The position numbers were made by a program, and so were the translations under genes. 64,000 nt of DNA from Burkholderia sp. Ax-1724 (lineage in GTDB: Bacteria; Pseudomonadota; Gammaproteobacteria; Burkholderiales; Burkholderiaceae). The notes under the pieces are model-generated. The model was not told the origin of the DNA. It ran no database searches and worked only from the letters and a program-made list of their open reading frames with translations. Shown here piece by piece: positions 17,315 through 27,540 of the stretch. The DNA lies in NCBI RefSeq assembly GCF_011752995.1, contig NZ_VWWL01000018.1, forward strand, positions 119,017 through 183,016, in the 5' to 3' direction. Positions within the stretch are counted from its first letter, which is position 1. Each line of letters opens with the position of its first letter.

Positions 17315-18397
17315 TCAGTCCGCGTCGCCGAGCGAGGCCAGCAGCTCGGCCTGATGCTCGCTGACGAGCGCCGCGATCAGTTCGCCGAGATCGCCGTCCA
17401 TGATCGCATCGAGGCGATACAGCGTCAGGTTGATGCGGTGATCGGTGAGGCGTCCCTGCGGGAAGTTGTAGGTGCGAATCCGCTCCGAGCGGTCGCCCGA
17501 GCCGATCAGGTTCTTGCGCGTGGCCGCTTCCTTCGCCTGCTGCTCGTTGGCCTGCTTGTCCTTGATGCGCGCGGCGAGCACCTTCAGCGCGCGGTCCTTG
17601 TTCTTGTGCTGAGAGCGGTCGTCCTGACATTCGACGACGATGCCGGTCGGCAAGTGCGTGACGCGCACCGCCGAGTCGGTCTTGTTGATGTGCTGGCCGC
17701 CCGCGCCCGACGCGCGGAACGTGTCGATGCGCAGGTCGGCCGGATTGATTTCGACTTCGCCGATCTCGTCCGCCTCGGGCATCACCGCGACCGTGCAGGC
17801 CGACGTATGGATGCGGCCCTGCGTTTCGGTGGCCGGCACGCGTTGCACGCGATGTCCGCCCGACTCGAACTTGAGCTTCGAATACGCGGCCTCGCCGGCG
17901 ATCCGCACGATCACTTCCTTGTAGCCGCCGAGGTCCGACTCGCTCGCCGACATCATCTCGACCTGCCAGCGATTGCGCTCGGCAAAGCGCAGATACATGC
18001 GCAAGAGGTCGCCCGCGAACAGCGCGGATTCGTCGCCGCCGGTGCCCGCGCGGATTTCGAGGAAGATGTTGCGGTCGTCGTTCGGGTCTTTCGGCAGCAG
18101 CATTTTCTGCAACTCGACGCCGAGTGTCTCCATGCGCTCGCGCGCGGCGCGGATTTCCTCTTCGGCGAAATCGCGCATCGAGGCATCGGCGAGCAGTTCC
18201 TGCGCGGTGGCCGCGTCGTTCTGCGCCTGGCGCCACAGCGCGTATTGCTCGACGACCGGCCCCAGCTCCGCGTGTTCGCGCGTGAGCTTGCGGTATTGGT
18301 CGAGGTTCGAGGTAATGTCGGCGCGGCTCAACAGGTCGTTCAGTTCGGCCAGCCGAGTGGTGAGCTGGTCGAGCTTGCGTTGCATGCTCGTTTTCAT
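17315..18397 (-). CDS. prfA: Peptide chain release factor 1
   Basis: The 360-residue length is standard for RF1. The catalytic GGQ lies in RASGAGGQHINKTDSAVR and the codon-recognition tripeptide PAT in RVPATETQGRIHTS. The latter tells it from RF2, which has SPF. RF1 ends translation at UAA and UAG codons. It sits between hemA (117 bp upstream) and prmC on the same strand, the conserved hemA-prfA-prmC order of many proteobacteria. Confidence 0.98.
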   Translation of the reverse strand: MKTSMQRKLDQLTTRLAELNDLLSRADITSNLDQYRKLTREHAELGPVVEQYALWRQAQNDAATAQELLADASMRDFAEEEIRAARERMETLGVELQKMLLPKDPNDDRNIFLEIRAGTGGDESALFAGDLLRMYLRFAERNRWQVEMMSASESDLGGYKEVIVRIAGEAAYSKLKFESGGHRVQRVPATETQGRIHTSACTVAVMPEADEIGEVEINPADLRIDTFRASGAGGQHINKTDSAVRVTHLPTGIVVECQDDRSQHKNKDRALKVLAARIKDKQANEQQAKEAATRKNLIGSGDRSERIRTYNFPQGRLTDHRINLTLYRLDAIMDGDLGELIAALVSEHQAELLASLGDAD

Positions 18398-18514
18398 CGG
18401 GCGGGTAGCGGAGCGGGCTCCGGAAAGGAAGGCTGCCAGGGGCGGGCGAAGGCCCGGGACGGAGACGCGTGGCGAGCCACATGCTGTGTGGCGCGCACGA
18501 TGCGGCGAGCGCCG

Positions 18515-19801
18515 CTAACGCTCCGAGGAGCCGGAATGTTTGTAGAAGCCGCTCATCAGCTCGATGAGCGTGTCGCGGTTGTCGCTGCTCGCGCGATTGA
18601 GCGCGTGCGTCGGACCGTGGATCAGCTTGTTGGTGAGCGCTTGCGACAGCGCTTCGAGCACGGCGGCCGGGTCGTCACCGCGCGCGAGCATTTTCTGCGC
18701 GCGCTCGACTTCCACGCGGCGCAGCGCGTCGGCCTGCGTGTGCATGTGGCGGATCACCGGCACGATGCTGCGTGCGTCGAGCCACTGCATGAAGTTCTGC
18801 ACGCGCGTTTCGATGATCGACTCGGCCTGCGCGACCGCGGCTTGCCGCGACGCATTGCCTTCACGGACGATCGCGCCGAGGTCGTCGACGGTGTAGAGGA
18901 ACACGTCTTCGAGCTGGCCGGCTTCGGGTTCGATGTCGCGCGGCACGGCGAGGTCGACCATGAAGATCGGACGGTGGCGGCGCGCTTTCACGGCGCGTTC
19001 GACCGCACCGAGGCCGATGATCGGCAGGGTGGACGCCGTGCACGACACGATGATGTCGAATTCGTGCATGCGCGCCGGCAGTTCCGACAGCGGAATCGCC
19101 CGGCCGTTGAAGCGTTCGGCGAGCCGCATGCCGCGCTCGGCGGTGCGGTTCGCGACGACGAGCTCGCGCGGATGCTGGGCGGCGAAGTGCGTCGCGCACA
19201 GCTCGATCATTTCGCCCGCGCCGATGAACAGCACGCGCTGATTCGCGATCTTGTCGAAAATGCGCTGCGCGAGCCGCACCGCGGCGGCAGCCATCGAGAC
19301 CGACTGCGCGCCGATTTCGGTCGTGCTGCGCACTTCCTTCGCGACGGCGAAAGTGCGCTGGAACAACTGGTTCAGATAGGTGCCGAGCGCGCCGGCTTCG
19401 GACGCGGTGCGCACCGCGTCTTTCATCTGTCCGACGATCTGCGTTTCGCCGAGCACCATCGAGTCGAGCCCCGACGCGACGCGGAACGCATGCCGCACCG
19501 CTTCGGACTGCGGCAGTGCGTAGACGTGCGGCGCGAGTTCGTCGATCGGCAGGTTGTGGTATTTCGACAGCCACTGGATCGCGGCCTCGCGCGCGGCGAG
19601 GTCGTCGGTGACGCAATAGAGTTCGGTGCGATTGCAGGTGGACAGGATCGCCGCTTCCGGCGCATTGGGCGCCATGCGGCCCAGCCAGATGCCCTTGAAG
19701 GTGTCGAGGGCGGGCTTGATCTGTTCGAGCGGAAACGCCACGCGTTCGCGCAAGGCGACAGGCGCAGTGTGATGGTTGATTCCGATCGTTAGAAGCTGCA
19801 T
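18515..19801 (-). CDS. hemA: Glutamyl-tRNA reductase
   Basis: The 428-residue protein begins MQLLTIGINHHTAPVALRERVAF, a family signature, and has the catalytic Cys56 in ILSTCNRTELYC. The NADPH-binding domain follows (VLFIGAGEMIELCATHFA, VVANRTAERG). It reduces glutamyl-tRNA to glutamate-1-semialdehyde, the first committed step of haem synthesis by the C5 path. It heads the hemA-prfA-prmC run. A -10 box and a small hairpin sit just upstream of the ATG. Confidence 0.98.
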   Translation of the reverse strand: MQLLTIGINHHTAPVALRERVAFPLEQIKPALDTFKGIWLGRMAPNAPEAAILSTCNRTELYCVTDDLAAREAAIQWLSKYHNLPIDELAPHVYALPQSEAVRHAFRVASGLDSMVLGETQIVGQMKDAVRTASEAGALGTYLNQLFQRTFAVAKEVRSTTEIGAQSVSMAAAAVRLAQRIFDKIANQRVLFIGAGEMIELCATHFAAQHPRELVVANRTAERGMRLAERFNGRAIPLSELPARMHEFDIIVSCTASTLPIIGLGAVERAVKARRHRPIFMVDLAVPRDIEPEAGQLEDVFLYTVDDLGAIVREGNASRQAAVAQAESIIETRVQNFMQWLDARSIVPVIRHMHTQADALRRVEVERAQKMLARGDDPAAVLEALSQALTNKLIHGPTHALNRASSDNRDTLIELMSGFYKHSGSSER

Positions 19802-19806
19802 TTTGG

Positions 19807-19833
19807 GGAGCTATCGTTCAGCTCCATATTATA
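19807..19833 (-). promoter_or_regulatory. hemA -10 box and leader hairpin that contains the ribosome site
   Basis: On the minus strand a perfect TATAAT lies at 19833-19828, 26 bases before the hemA ATG. Directly after it, GGAGCT / AGCTCC form a 6-bp stem with a 7-base loop at 19825-19807. The stem includes the only purine-rich ribosome-binding stretch. No good -35 is seen. Confidence 0.5.
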
Positions 19834-19880
19834 GCGTTTCCTCGATTTTCACATTCTGCACGCCGCATACCCCGCATGCG

Positions 19881-20591
19881 TCAGCCCGCGTCGGCCGCGT
19901 TTTCCAGCGGAACCGGGTCGAGCTGGTAGCCGTAACCATAGACCGGCACCAGCGAATAGCCCAGTTCGGGGCGCAACTGCAGCTTGGTGCGTACCCGCGA
20001 CGCATGCGTGTCGACGGTGCGCGACTTGACGTCGCGGCTCCGTGTCCACACGGTTTCGAGGATGTGCGCGCGCGGCACCGGGCGCGCGAGGTTGCTGAAC
20101 AGCAGCAGGGCGAGACGGAATTCCTTGGGCGTCAGGATGACGCTCAGATCGCGGAAGGTCACGGTAAAGCTGGCGGCGTCGAACGCATAGCCGCCGATGA
20201 CGTTGCGCCGCCGGTTCGCCGGCCGCCGCAGGCCCGCGCGGCGTTGCAGCGCCTCGACGCGCGCCAGCATTTCGGGGCCGCGCACCGGCTTGCTCAGGCA
20301 GTCGTCGGCGCCGGCGTGCAGCGCGGCGACGATCTGGCTTTCGCGCGGCTCGGTGATCATCATCATGATGGGCAGGCCCGGCAGGATCGAGCGTGCGCGC
20401 GGGATCACGTCCTCGGCGCAATGGTCGCCGGCCCAGCTTTCGGTGATCAGAAGGTCGAAGTATTCGTCGCGGGCGCGCTGCAGGAACTTGGCGCTGGTGG
20501 TGAAGTGCTGGCACACATGGCCGCCGGCGAAGATGAGCCGGTCGACCAGTTTGGCGTGTTGCACGTCCGGTTCGATAAGGGCGATGCGCAT
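19881..20591 (-). CDS. OmpR-like response regulator with atypical receiver domain
   Basis: The protein is 236 residues: a receiver domain (about 1-115) and a winged-helix DNA-binding domain (about 130-225, with LTPKEFRLALLLFSNLARPVPRAHILE and TVDTHASRVRTKL). The receiver is unusual. The phosphoacceptor Asp is replaced by Glu51 (DLLITESW), and the acidic pair reads Glu7-Pro8 in IALIEPD. Thr80 and Lys101 are kept. No sensor kinase gene is nearby. It may work without phosphorylation. It is transcribed toward hemA's promoter region but in the same direction, with 79 bp between. Confidence 0.88.
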   Translation of the reverse strand: MRIALIEPDVQHAKLVDRLIFAGGHVCQHFTTSAKFLQRARDEYFDLLITESWAGDHCAEDVIPRARSILPGLPIMMMITEPRESQIVAALHAGADDCLSKPVRGPEMLARVEALQRRAGLRRPANRRRNVIGGYAFDAASFTVTFRDLSVILTPKEFRLALLLFSNLARPVPRAHILETVWTRSRDVKSRTVDTHASRVRTKLQLRPELGYSLVPVYGYGYQLDPVPLENAADAG

Positions 20592-20915
20592 GGCGCGGCG
20601 TCAGCCTGGCAACGGCGGGGAGTCCGATTTTTTCGTCACGCTGACAACTTGCCTAACCAAACCCCGACCCCTAAACTCAACCGCTATGCGGAAAGCGCCA
20701 TGCTGAACTTCTATAGTTAACGAGGCAAAAATGCTAGCTTTGCCAGCTACTTTCGCCTATCAGATAAATCCGAAAATAATTTTGTCCCGCCAGGAAGGCC
20801 GCCTTCAGGCCCATTTTGAAGACCGCTTTGAAGCTCGGTTTGACGCTCGCTTCGAAGACTGTTTCGAAGGTCATCTGGAAACTCATTGGGAATTCCGTTC
20901 AGGAGCCTATTCCTG
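20592..20915. repeat. Intergenic region with a degenerate low-complexity repeat (about 20805-20890)
   Basis: The segment holds repeated GCTTTGAAG/TTCGAAG/TTTGACG-like units, roughly every 12 bases. A short frame across it encodes a repetitive HFED/RFEA/RFDA pattern, but that frame lacks a ribosome site and neighbour-like codon use. The rest of the gap should contain the response regulator promoter. Confidence 0.4.
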
Positions 20916-21182
20916 ATGGGTTGGCCAGGTATCCTCGTGTTAGGCGTGGCGGTCGGCCTCGCGGGCTGGTGGCTGCATCCGCTGCGCCGCTCGAGCCGTG
21001 TCCGCTGGTGGATCGCGCTGCTGGCCGGCGTGCTCTGCACGAGCGTCGCGCGCATGGCCGGCAACGTGACAGGCTTCTTCCATGACGGCGATATGCTCGA
21101 ATGGCCGGTGTGCACCGCCGTTGCGCTCATTGCCGTCGGCGTGACGGTCGGCCTCTTTGTGGACCGGACCCGCCGCCGATGA
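20916..21182 (+). CDS. Small membrane protein of unknown function
   Basis: The 88-residue protein has about three hydrophobic segments: GILVLGVAVGLAGWWL, WWIALLAGVLCTSVARM and VCTAVALIAVGVTVGLFV. It ends with the positive tail DRTRRR. I do not recognise a named family. The start at ATG 20916 is supported by AGGAG at 20901-20905; an upstream ATG at 20886 has no ribosome site. Its stop overlaps the start of a tiny repetitive frame (ATGA), and aminopeptidase P follows about 90 bp later in the same direction, so they may be cotranscribed. Confidence 0.65.
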   Translation: MGWPGILVLGVAVGLAGWWLHPLRRSSRVRWWIALLAGVLCTSVARMAGNVTGFFHDGDMLEWPVCTAVALIAVGVTVGLFVDRTRRR

Positions 21183-21268
21183 ATGTGCTGACGAGTGCGC
21201 CGATGAACGCGTCGATGAACGCACCCATAGCCGCGCCGATCAATCCATCGATGAATCTTTGCAGGTAA
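21179..21268 (+). CDS. Tiny repetitive ORF coupled to the small membrane protein (doubtful gene)
   Basis: An ATG overlapping the previous stop codon (ATGA) opens a 29-codon frame with repeated Met-Asn and Ala-Pro units (PMNASMNAPIAAPINPSMN). It stops 4 bases before the aminopeptidase ATG. The DNA is a degenerate GATGAACGC/GCGCCGAT repeat. It may be a translational bridge between the two flanking genes or simply a repeat without function. No homologue is known to me. Confidence 0.3.
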   Translation: MNVLTSAPMNASMNAPIAAPINPSMNLCR

Positions 21269-21272
21269 CACC

Positions 21273-23087
21273 ATGAACGCTCGACTCCCCGAAACCTCTT
21301 CCATTCCCGAGCGCCTTGCGAGCCTGCGCGCCGCGATGGCGCGCGAAGGCCTCGCCGCTTACCTCGTGCCGTCCGCGGACCCGCACCTGTCCGAATATCT
21401 GCCGGGGCGCTGGCAGGGCCGCCAGTGGCTGTCGGGCTTCACCGGTTCGGCCGGCACGCTGATCGTGACTGCTGATTTCGCGGGCGTCTGGACCGACAGC
21501 CGCTACTGGGAGCAGGCGAGCGCACAACTGGCCGGCACCGGCGTCGAGCTGATGAAGATGACGGGCGGCCAGCAGACCTCGCCGCATTTCGAGTGGCTCG
21601 CGCAGAACGTCGCGAGCGGCGGCACGGTCGGCGTGGACGGCGCGGTGCTCGGCGTGGCCGCGGCGCGCGCGTTGAGCGCGGCGCTGAGCGCGCGGGGCGT
21701 GCAACTGCGCACCGACGCCGATCTGTTCGACGCGATCTGGGCGCAGCGTCCGTCGCTGCCGGCCGACGCCGTGTTCGAGCACGCCGCGCCGCAAGCGGGC
21801 GTCGCGCGCGCGGAGAAGCTCGCGCAGGTGCGCCGCGCGATGGCCGACAAAGGCGCGCAGTGGCACTTCATCTCGACGCTCGACGATCTCGCGTGGCTGC
21901 TGAATCTGCGCGGCACCGACGTCAGCTACAACCCGGTGTTCGTCGCGCATGCGCTGATCGGCACGGATCGCGTGTCGCTGTTCATCGCCGACGGCAAGGT
22001 TTCGCCGGCGCTCGCCGAGGTGCTCGCGCGCGACGGCATCGGCGTCGAGCCCTATGCGAATGCCGCGGCCGCGCTCGCCGTGCTGCCGGCCGGCAGCACG
22101 CTGCTGATCGACCCGCGCCGCATCACGTACGGCTCGCTGCAGGCGGTGCCGTCGTCGGTGACGGTGGTCGAGGCGGTCAACCCGTCCACGTTCCTGAAGT
22201 CGTGCAAGACCGCCGCCGATGCCGCCCACGTACGCGCGACGATGGAACAGGACGGCGCCGCGCTCGCCGAATTTTTCGCGTGGTTCGAAAGCGCATTGGG
22301 CCGCGAGCGCATCACCGAGCTGACCATCGACGAACGCCTGACGGCCGCCCGCGCGCGCCGTCCCGGTTTCGTGTCGCTGAGCTTTTCGACGATCGCCGGT
22401 TTCAACGCGAACGGCGCGATGCCGCACTATCGCGCGACCGAGGCGTCGCACGCGGTGATCGAGGGCGACGGCCTGCTGCTGATCGACTCGGGTGGCCAGT
22501 ACCTGAGCGGCACGACCGACATCACGCGCGTGGTGCCGATCGGCACGCCGAGCGAGGCACAGCGGCGCGATTTCACGATCGTGCTCAAAGGCATGATCGC
22601 GTTGTCGCGCGCGCAATTCCCGCGCGGCATCCGCTCGCCGATGCTCGACGCGATCGCGCGCGCGCCGATCTGGGAAGCGGGTGCGGACTACGGCCACGGC
22701 ACCGGCCACGGCGTCGGCTATTTCCTGAACGTGCACGAAGGTCCGCAGGTGATCTCGCACTACGCGCCCGCCGAGCCGTGGACCGCGATGGAAGAGGGCA
22801 TGATTACGTCGAACGAGCCGGGTCTCTACCGGTCGGGCAAGTGGGGCGTGCGGATCGAAAATCTTGTGCTGAACGTGGCCGCCGAAAAAACCGAATTCGG
22901 CGATTTCCTCAAGTTCGAAACGCTGACGCTGTGCCCGATCGACACGCGCTGCATCGAACTCGCGCTGCTGCGCGACGACGAGCGCGCGTGGCTCAACGCG
23001 TATCACGAGACGGTGCGCGCGCGCCTGTCGCCGCATGTGACGGGCGACGCGAAAGCGTGGCTCGAACTGCGCACGCAGCCGATCTGA
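21273..23087 (+). CDS. Aminopeptidase P family (M24) metallopeptidase
   Basis: The protein is 604 residues, the three-domain length seen in eukaryotic-type aminopeptidase P. The C-terminal pita-bread domain shows the metal ligands: Asp in LLIDSGGQYLSGTTDITR (two Asp), His in GHGTGHGVGYFLNVHEGP, Glu in MITSNEPGLY and Glu in GVRIENLVL. It removes N-terminal residues before proline using two Mn or similar ions. It has no signal peptide and is predicted cytoplasmic. A HAD phosphatase gene follows 51 bp downstream on the same strand. Confidence 0.95.
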   Translation: MNARLPETSSIPERLASLRAAMAREGLAAYLVPSADPHLSEYLPGRWQGRQWLSGFTGSAGTLIVTADFAGVWTDSRYWEQASAQLAGTGVELMKMTGGQQTSPHFEWLAQNVASGGTVGVDGAVLGVAAARALSAALSARGVQLRTDADLFDAIWAQRPSLPADAVFEHAAPQAGVARAEKLAQVRRAMADKGAQWHFISTLDDLAWLLNLRGTDVSYNPVFVAHALIGTDRVSLFIADGKVSPALAEVLARDGIGVEPYANAAAALAVLPAGSTLLIDPRRITYGSLQAVPSSVTVVEAVNPSTFLKSCKTAADAAHVRATMEQDGAALAEFFAWFESALGRERITELTIDERLTAARARRPGFVSLSFSTIAGFNANGAMPHYRATEASHAVIEGDGLLLIDSGGQYLSGTTDITRVVPIGTPSEAQRRDFTIVLKGMIALSRAQFPRGIRSPMLDAIARAPIWEAGADYGHGTGHGVGYFLNVHEGPQVISHYAPAEPWTAMEEGMITSNEPGLYRSGKWGVRIENLVLNVAAEKTEFGDFLKFETLTLCPIDTRCIELALLRDDERAWLNAYHETVRARLSPHVTGDAKAWLELRTQPI

Positions 23088-23138
23088 ACGTAGCGAGACC
23101 CGAGCAAGACTCAAGCAAGACCCGAGCGAGGAGCCTGC

Positions 23139-23762
23139 ATGGCGATCAAGGCAGTGGTGTTCGATTTTGGCGGCGTGCTGATCGACTGGAGTCCCGAGTA
23201 TCTGTACCGCGAACTGATTCCCGACGAAGCCGAGCGCCGCTGGTTTCTCACGCACGTCTGCTCGATGGACTGGGTGATTCGCCAGGACGGCGGCCAGCCG
23301 ATCGCCGAGGCGACGGCTGAACTGATCGCCAGGTTTCCCGGTCACGCGCCGCTGATCCGCGCGTTCTACGAGCGCTGGCACGAGATGGTGGCGGGCGTGC
23401 TCGCAGACGGCGTCGCGCTGATGGAAACGCTCGAAGCCGCCAACGTGCCGCTCTTCGGCCTCACCAACTGGTCGGCCGAGACTTTTCCGTACGCATGGGA
23501 GCACTACCCGGTGCTGCGGCGGTTTCGCGACATCGTCGTGTCGGGGCGGGTGAAGCTCGTGAAGCCCGACCCGGCAATCTTCGCGGAAATGCGCCGGCGC
23601 ATCGACGCGCAACTGCCCGGCATCGAACCCGCCGAACTGGTCTTTATCGACGACAACCTCAAGAACGCCCAAGCCGCGAGCGCGCTCGGCTGGCACGGCG
23701 TGCATCACACGAGCGCCGCGCAAACCGGCGCGAAGCTGCGCGGGCTGGGGCTGCCGGTCTGA
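23139..23762 (+). CDS. HAD family hydrolase (YihX-like sugar phosphatase)
   Basis: The 207-residue protein has all HAD motifs: AVVFDFGGVLIDWSPEY (nucleophile Asp9), LFGLTNWSAETF, KLVKPDPAIF (Lys) and LVFIDDNLKNAQAA (acidic pair). The small helical cap between residues 18 and 85 fits subclass I. Close relatives act on glucose-1-phosphate or haloacids, so the substrate is open. It starts 51 bp after the aminopeptidase gene, behind a purine-rich GCGAGGAG ribosome site, and is probably in its operon. Confidence 0.9.
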   Translation: MAIKAVVFDFGGVLIDWSPEYLYRELIPDEAERRWFLTHVCSMDWVIRQDGGQPIAEATAELIARFPGHAPLIRAFYERWHEMVAGVLADGVALMETLEAANVPLFGLTNWSAETFPYAWEHYPVLRRFRDIVVSGRVKLVKPDPAIFAEMRRRIDAQLPGIEPAELVFIDDNLKNAQAASALGWHGVHHTSAAQTGAKLRGLGLPV

Positions 23763-23777
23763 GCCGGACGTGCGGGC

Positions 23778-24899
23778 CTACTGCCCCAACAGGTTCTTCA
23801 ACGCATTCCCGAGCCCCTTCACGGTCTCGCCCGCGCCCTTCGCGACACCCTCGACGCTCACGCCGAGAGCCTGCGCGAACCCGGCGCCGATGCGCGCGAG
23901 CAGGCCTTCGCGCACCGAGAACTTCGGATCGCGCAAATCGCCATCGAGCACGAAATGCAGCGAGACGTCGCCGTTGTGCGACTTCAGCGCGGCGACGGCG
24001 GCGCGCGTCGGAATCGACATGAAGGTGTCGAGCGGATTGTCGCTTTCCGCGAGTTGCAGATTGCGCACCGTCACGCTGCCGGGCGCATGCAGGCGATAGT
24101 CGCGCACCGTCGATTCCACCGTCAGGTCGATCGTGCCGCCCGTCACCTGAGCACGCGCGCCGGCCTTCTTCAGCAGATACGGATCGAGCAGCGCGATATC
24201 GACGCCTTGCAGCCTGCTCGTGGTCTGCGAATCGCGGCTTGCGATCCTGATCCAGCCGTCGAACGTGACCGTGCCCGTATGCACCGGACCTTTGAGCGAG
24301 CCCCGCACGCTCACGCTGGTCGGCTCGTTGAGCGACGGCAGATGCAGATTGTCGACGCTCGCATGGGCGTTGCTGACCGTCACCCTGAACGGTGGCGGCC
24401 CGACGGTCATGTCGTAGAAATGGAAGTTGCCCTGCTCGAAGCGGATGTGATCGACCTGCTTCTCGCGCGGAGTCGACGGCCCGGCGCCGTTGCCGGGTGG
24501 ATTGCCACGGTTCAGCGATTCGCGCAGATTCGGCAGTAGCCTGAGCGAGCCGTCCTTCGTGCGCAGCACGGCGAGGTCGAAGCCGCGCACGACCACTTCG
24601 CGGATATGCATGCGCCGCGCGAGCAGATCGCGCAGATCGGGCGTGATGGTGATGTCGTCGGCGCGCAGCGGCTCGCCGGCGGGCCAGCCGGGCGGTGCCT
24701 TCAGCAGAACGTGGGAGAGGTGAACCGAGGTGAGGCCGACGTCGATGCGTTCGACGCTGCCGAGCGGGCCGAGCGCCGCGTTGATGCGAGTTCTGACTTC
24801 CTGTTGCGCGAACAGCAGCACGCCGATTGCGACGAGCATCAATGCCAGCAGCGTGCCGCCCACGATGACGATCCAGCGCTTGCCCTTCGACATCGCCAT
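23778..24899 (-). CDS. AsmA/DUF748-like membrane-anchored protein
   Basis: The 373-residue protein has one N-terminal transmembrane helix (WIVIVGGTLLALMLVAIGVLLFA, about residues 9-31). A long periplasmic beta-rich domain follows, with repeated strands (VDHIRFEQGNFHFYDMTVG, VTVSNAHASVDNLHL). The C-terminal block DVSLHFVLDGDLRDPKFSVREGLLARI resembles the end of DUF748/AsmA proteins, thought to help lipid transport or outer-membrane assembly. ATG 24899 is chosen because GAGGAGAC stands just upstream; the longer frame to 25160 is a shadow. It converges on the HAD gene with 15 bp between stops. Confidence 0.8.
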   Translation of the reverse strand: MAMSKGKRWIVIVGGTLLALMLVAIGVLLFAQQEVRTRINAALGPLGSVERIDVGLTSVHLSHVLLKAPPGWPAGEPLRADDITITPDLRDLLARRMHIREVVVRGFDLAVLRTKDGSLRLLPNLRESLNRGNPPGNGAGPSTPREKQVDHIRFEQGNFHFYDMTVGPPPFRVTVSNAHASVDNLHLPSLNEPTSVSVRGSLKGPVHTGTVTFDGWIRIASRDSQTTSRLQGVDIALLDPYLLKKAGARAQVTGGTIDLTVESTVRDYRLHAPGSVTVRNLQLAESDNPLDTFMSIPTRAAVAALKSHNGDVSLHFVLDGDLRDPKFSVREGLLARIGAGFAQALGVSVEGVAKGAGETVKGLGNALKNLLGQ

Positions 24900-25200
24900 G
24901 CTTGTCTCCTCGTCACCGCGCGGCGCGGTATGGCTGTGAACGGTCCATGCGCACGCTGGGCGCATGGACCGGGGCGCGGGCAACTGGCGTGGTGCCGGCG
25001 TCGTGCTGGCGTCATGCGGCATGAGCCCCGCATGAACCGGCGTGATGCCGGTATGACGCCGACTTGGCGAACGATCGCCGTCACCGCACCTGTGCCAGCA
25101 ATGCCCGTTCCGCGCCGGCAACCCTATCCGGCGTTCGCCGGACGGGCCATGCCACGCCACGTCACCTCACGTCACGTCACGTCACTCACCCGCCGTCCGC
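24900..25200. repeat. Intergenic region with short imperfect repeats
   Basis: No gene is supported. Near 25150-25192 there is a run of CACGTCAC/ACGTC units (tandem near-hexamers), and near 24975-25060 degenerate GGCGT/GCCGG/CATGCGG repeats. The region separates the stop of ettA from the start of the AsmA-like gene, both leftward. The repeats may affect termination of ettA. Confidence 0.4.
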
Positions 25201-26865
<1,665 letters not shown>

Positions 26866-27148
26866 TTGCTTGCAGTAGACGTTAACGACGCCGGCCGCGC
26901 GAGGGGCGGGCAGTCGAGGGTGGATGGGTAATCGGTGTGAGGGCCGGGCGGAACACCCGGCGCCGGCCGGCGCGGCGCCGGACTCGGACGACGCTGCCGC
27001 GCGCGGCGTGTGGTTCAGGTGGCATTGTACTTCGCGGCGGGGCTGGCAAGGCAGCGGGAATTCCAGTGGCAGACCGGTTCGCGCGGCGGGCCGGGCAGCG
27101 TCTTGCACGCCGTCTTGTACACCCTCTCGCGCGCCGTTCCGCCGATTC

Positions 27149-27448
27149 TCAGAGCCATTGCGCGACGCCGCCGTGCCGCGAGCAGGTGCCTCTGCGATGC
27201 TGGCTGAAACTGTAGCTGCCGTCGCGGCAACGCGCGGTCGCGCCTTCGGGCGCCCTGCCCGATAGCGAACGGACCGGCGCATGCACGGTGTTGCCGTCGC
27301 GATTCGTATAGGTGTGGTGGTTGCTGAGGTTCGATTCGTCGGGATTCGTGCCCGGCGCGACGTAGGCGAATGCCTGCGCTGCGCTCAACAGCAGCGCAGC
27401 GGTAATCACCGCATACGGGCGGAGGGCCCGGAGGGCGAGGCTTTTCAT
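27149..27448 (-). CDS. Secreted DUF3761 domain-containing protein
   Basis: The 99-residue protein has a signal peptide (LRPYAVITAALLLSAAQAFA, cut near residue 28). A short mature part ends GATARCRDGSYSFSQHRRGTCSRHGGVAQWL, the DUF3761 pattern with two Cys probably disulphide bonded. Proteins of this kind are periplasmic or secreted and of unknown function. The gene is single and leftward, upstream of ettA by about 280 bp that contains nothing else recognisable. Confidence 0.85.
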   Translation of the reverse strand: MKSLALRALRPYAVITAALLLSAAQAFAYVAPGTNPDESNLSNHHTYTNRDGNTVHAPVRSLSGRAPEGATARCRDGSYSFSQHRRGTCSRHGGVAQWL

Positions 27449-27540
27449 GATTCCCCGAAGCGTGGTGATGCGTTGTTGTTCGTTCTTTGTTCCGGCTGCG
27501 GCGCGAGCCGCTGGACGCCGTCATGGCATCCCGACATCGC

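Noticed and set aside
17354..19792. An 812-codon open frame on the plus strand over prfA and hemA
   Set aside because: It is antisense to two certain genes and rich in Arg, Asp and Val, as mirror frames of GC-rich genes are.
20731..20916. A 61-codon frame with repeated RFEA/RFDA units
   Set aside because: No ribosome site and no neighbour-like codon use; better seen as a DNA repeat.
21240..23723. An 827-codon minus-strand frame over aminopeptidase P
   Set aside because: It is a mirror frame of a clear M24 peptidase and has no domain of its own.
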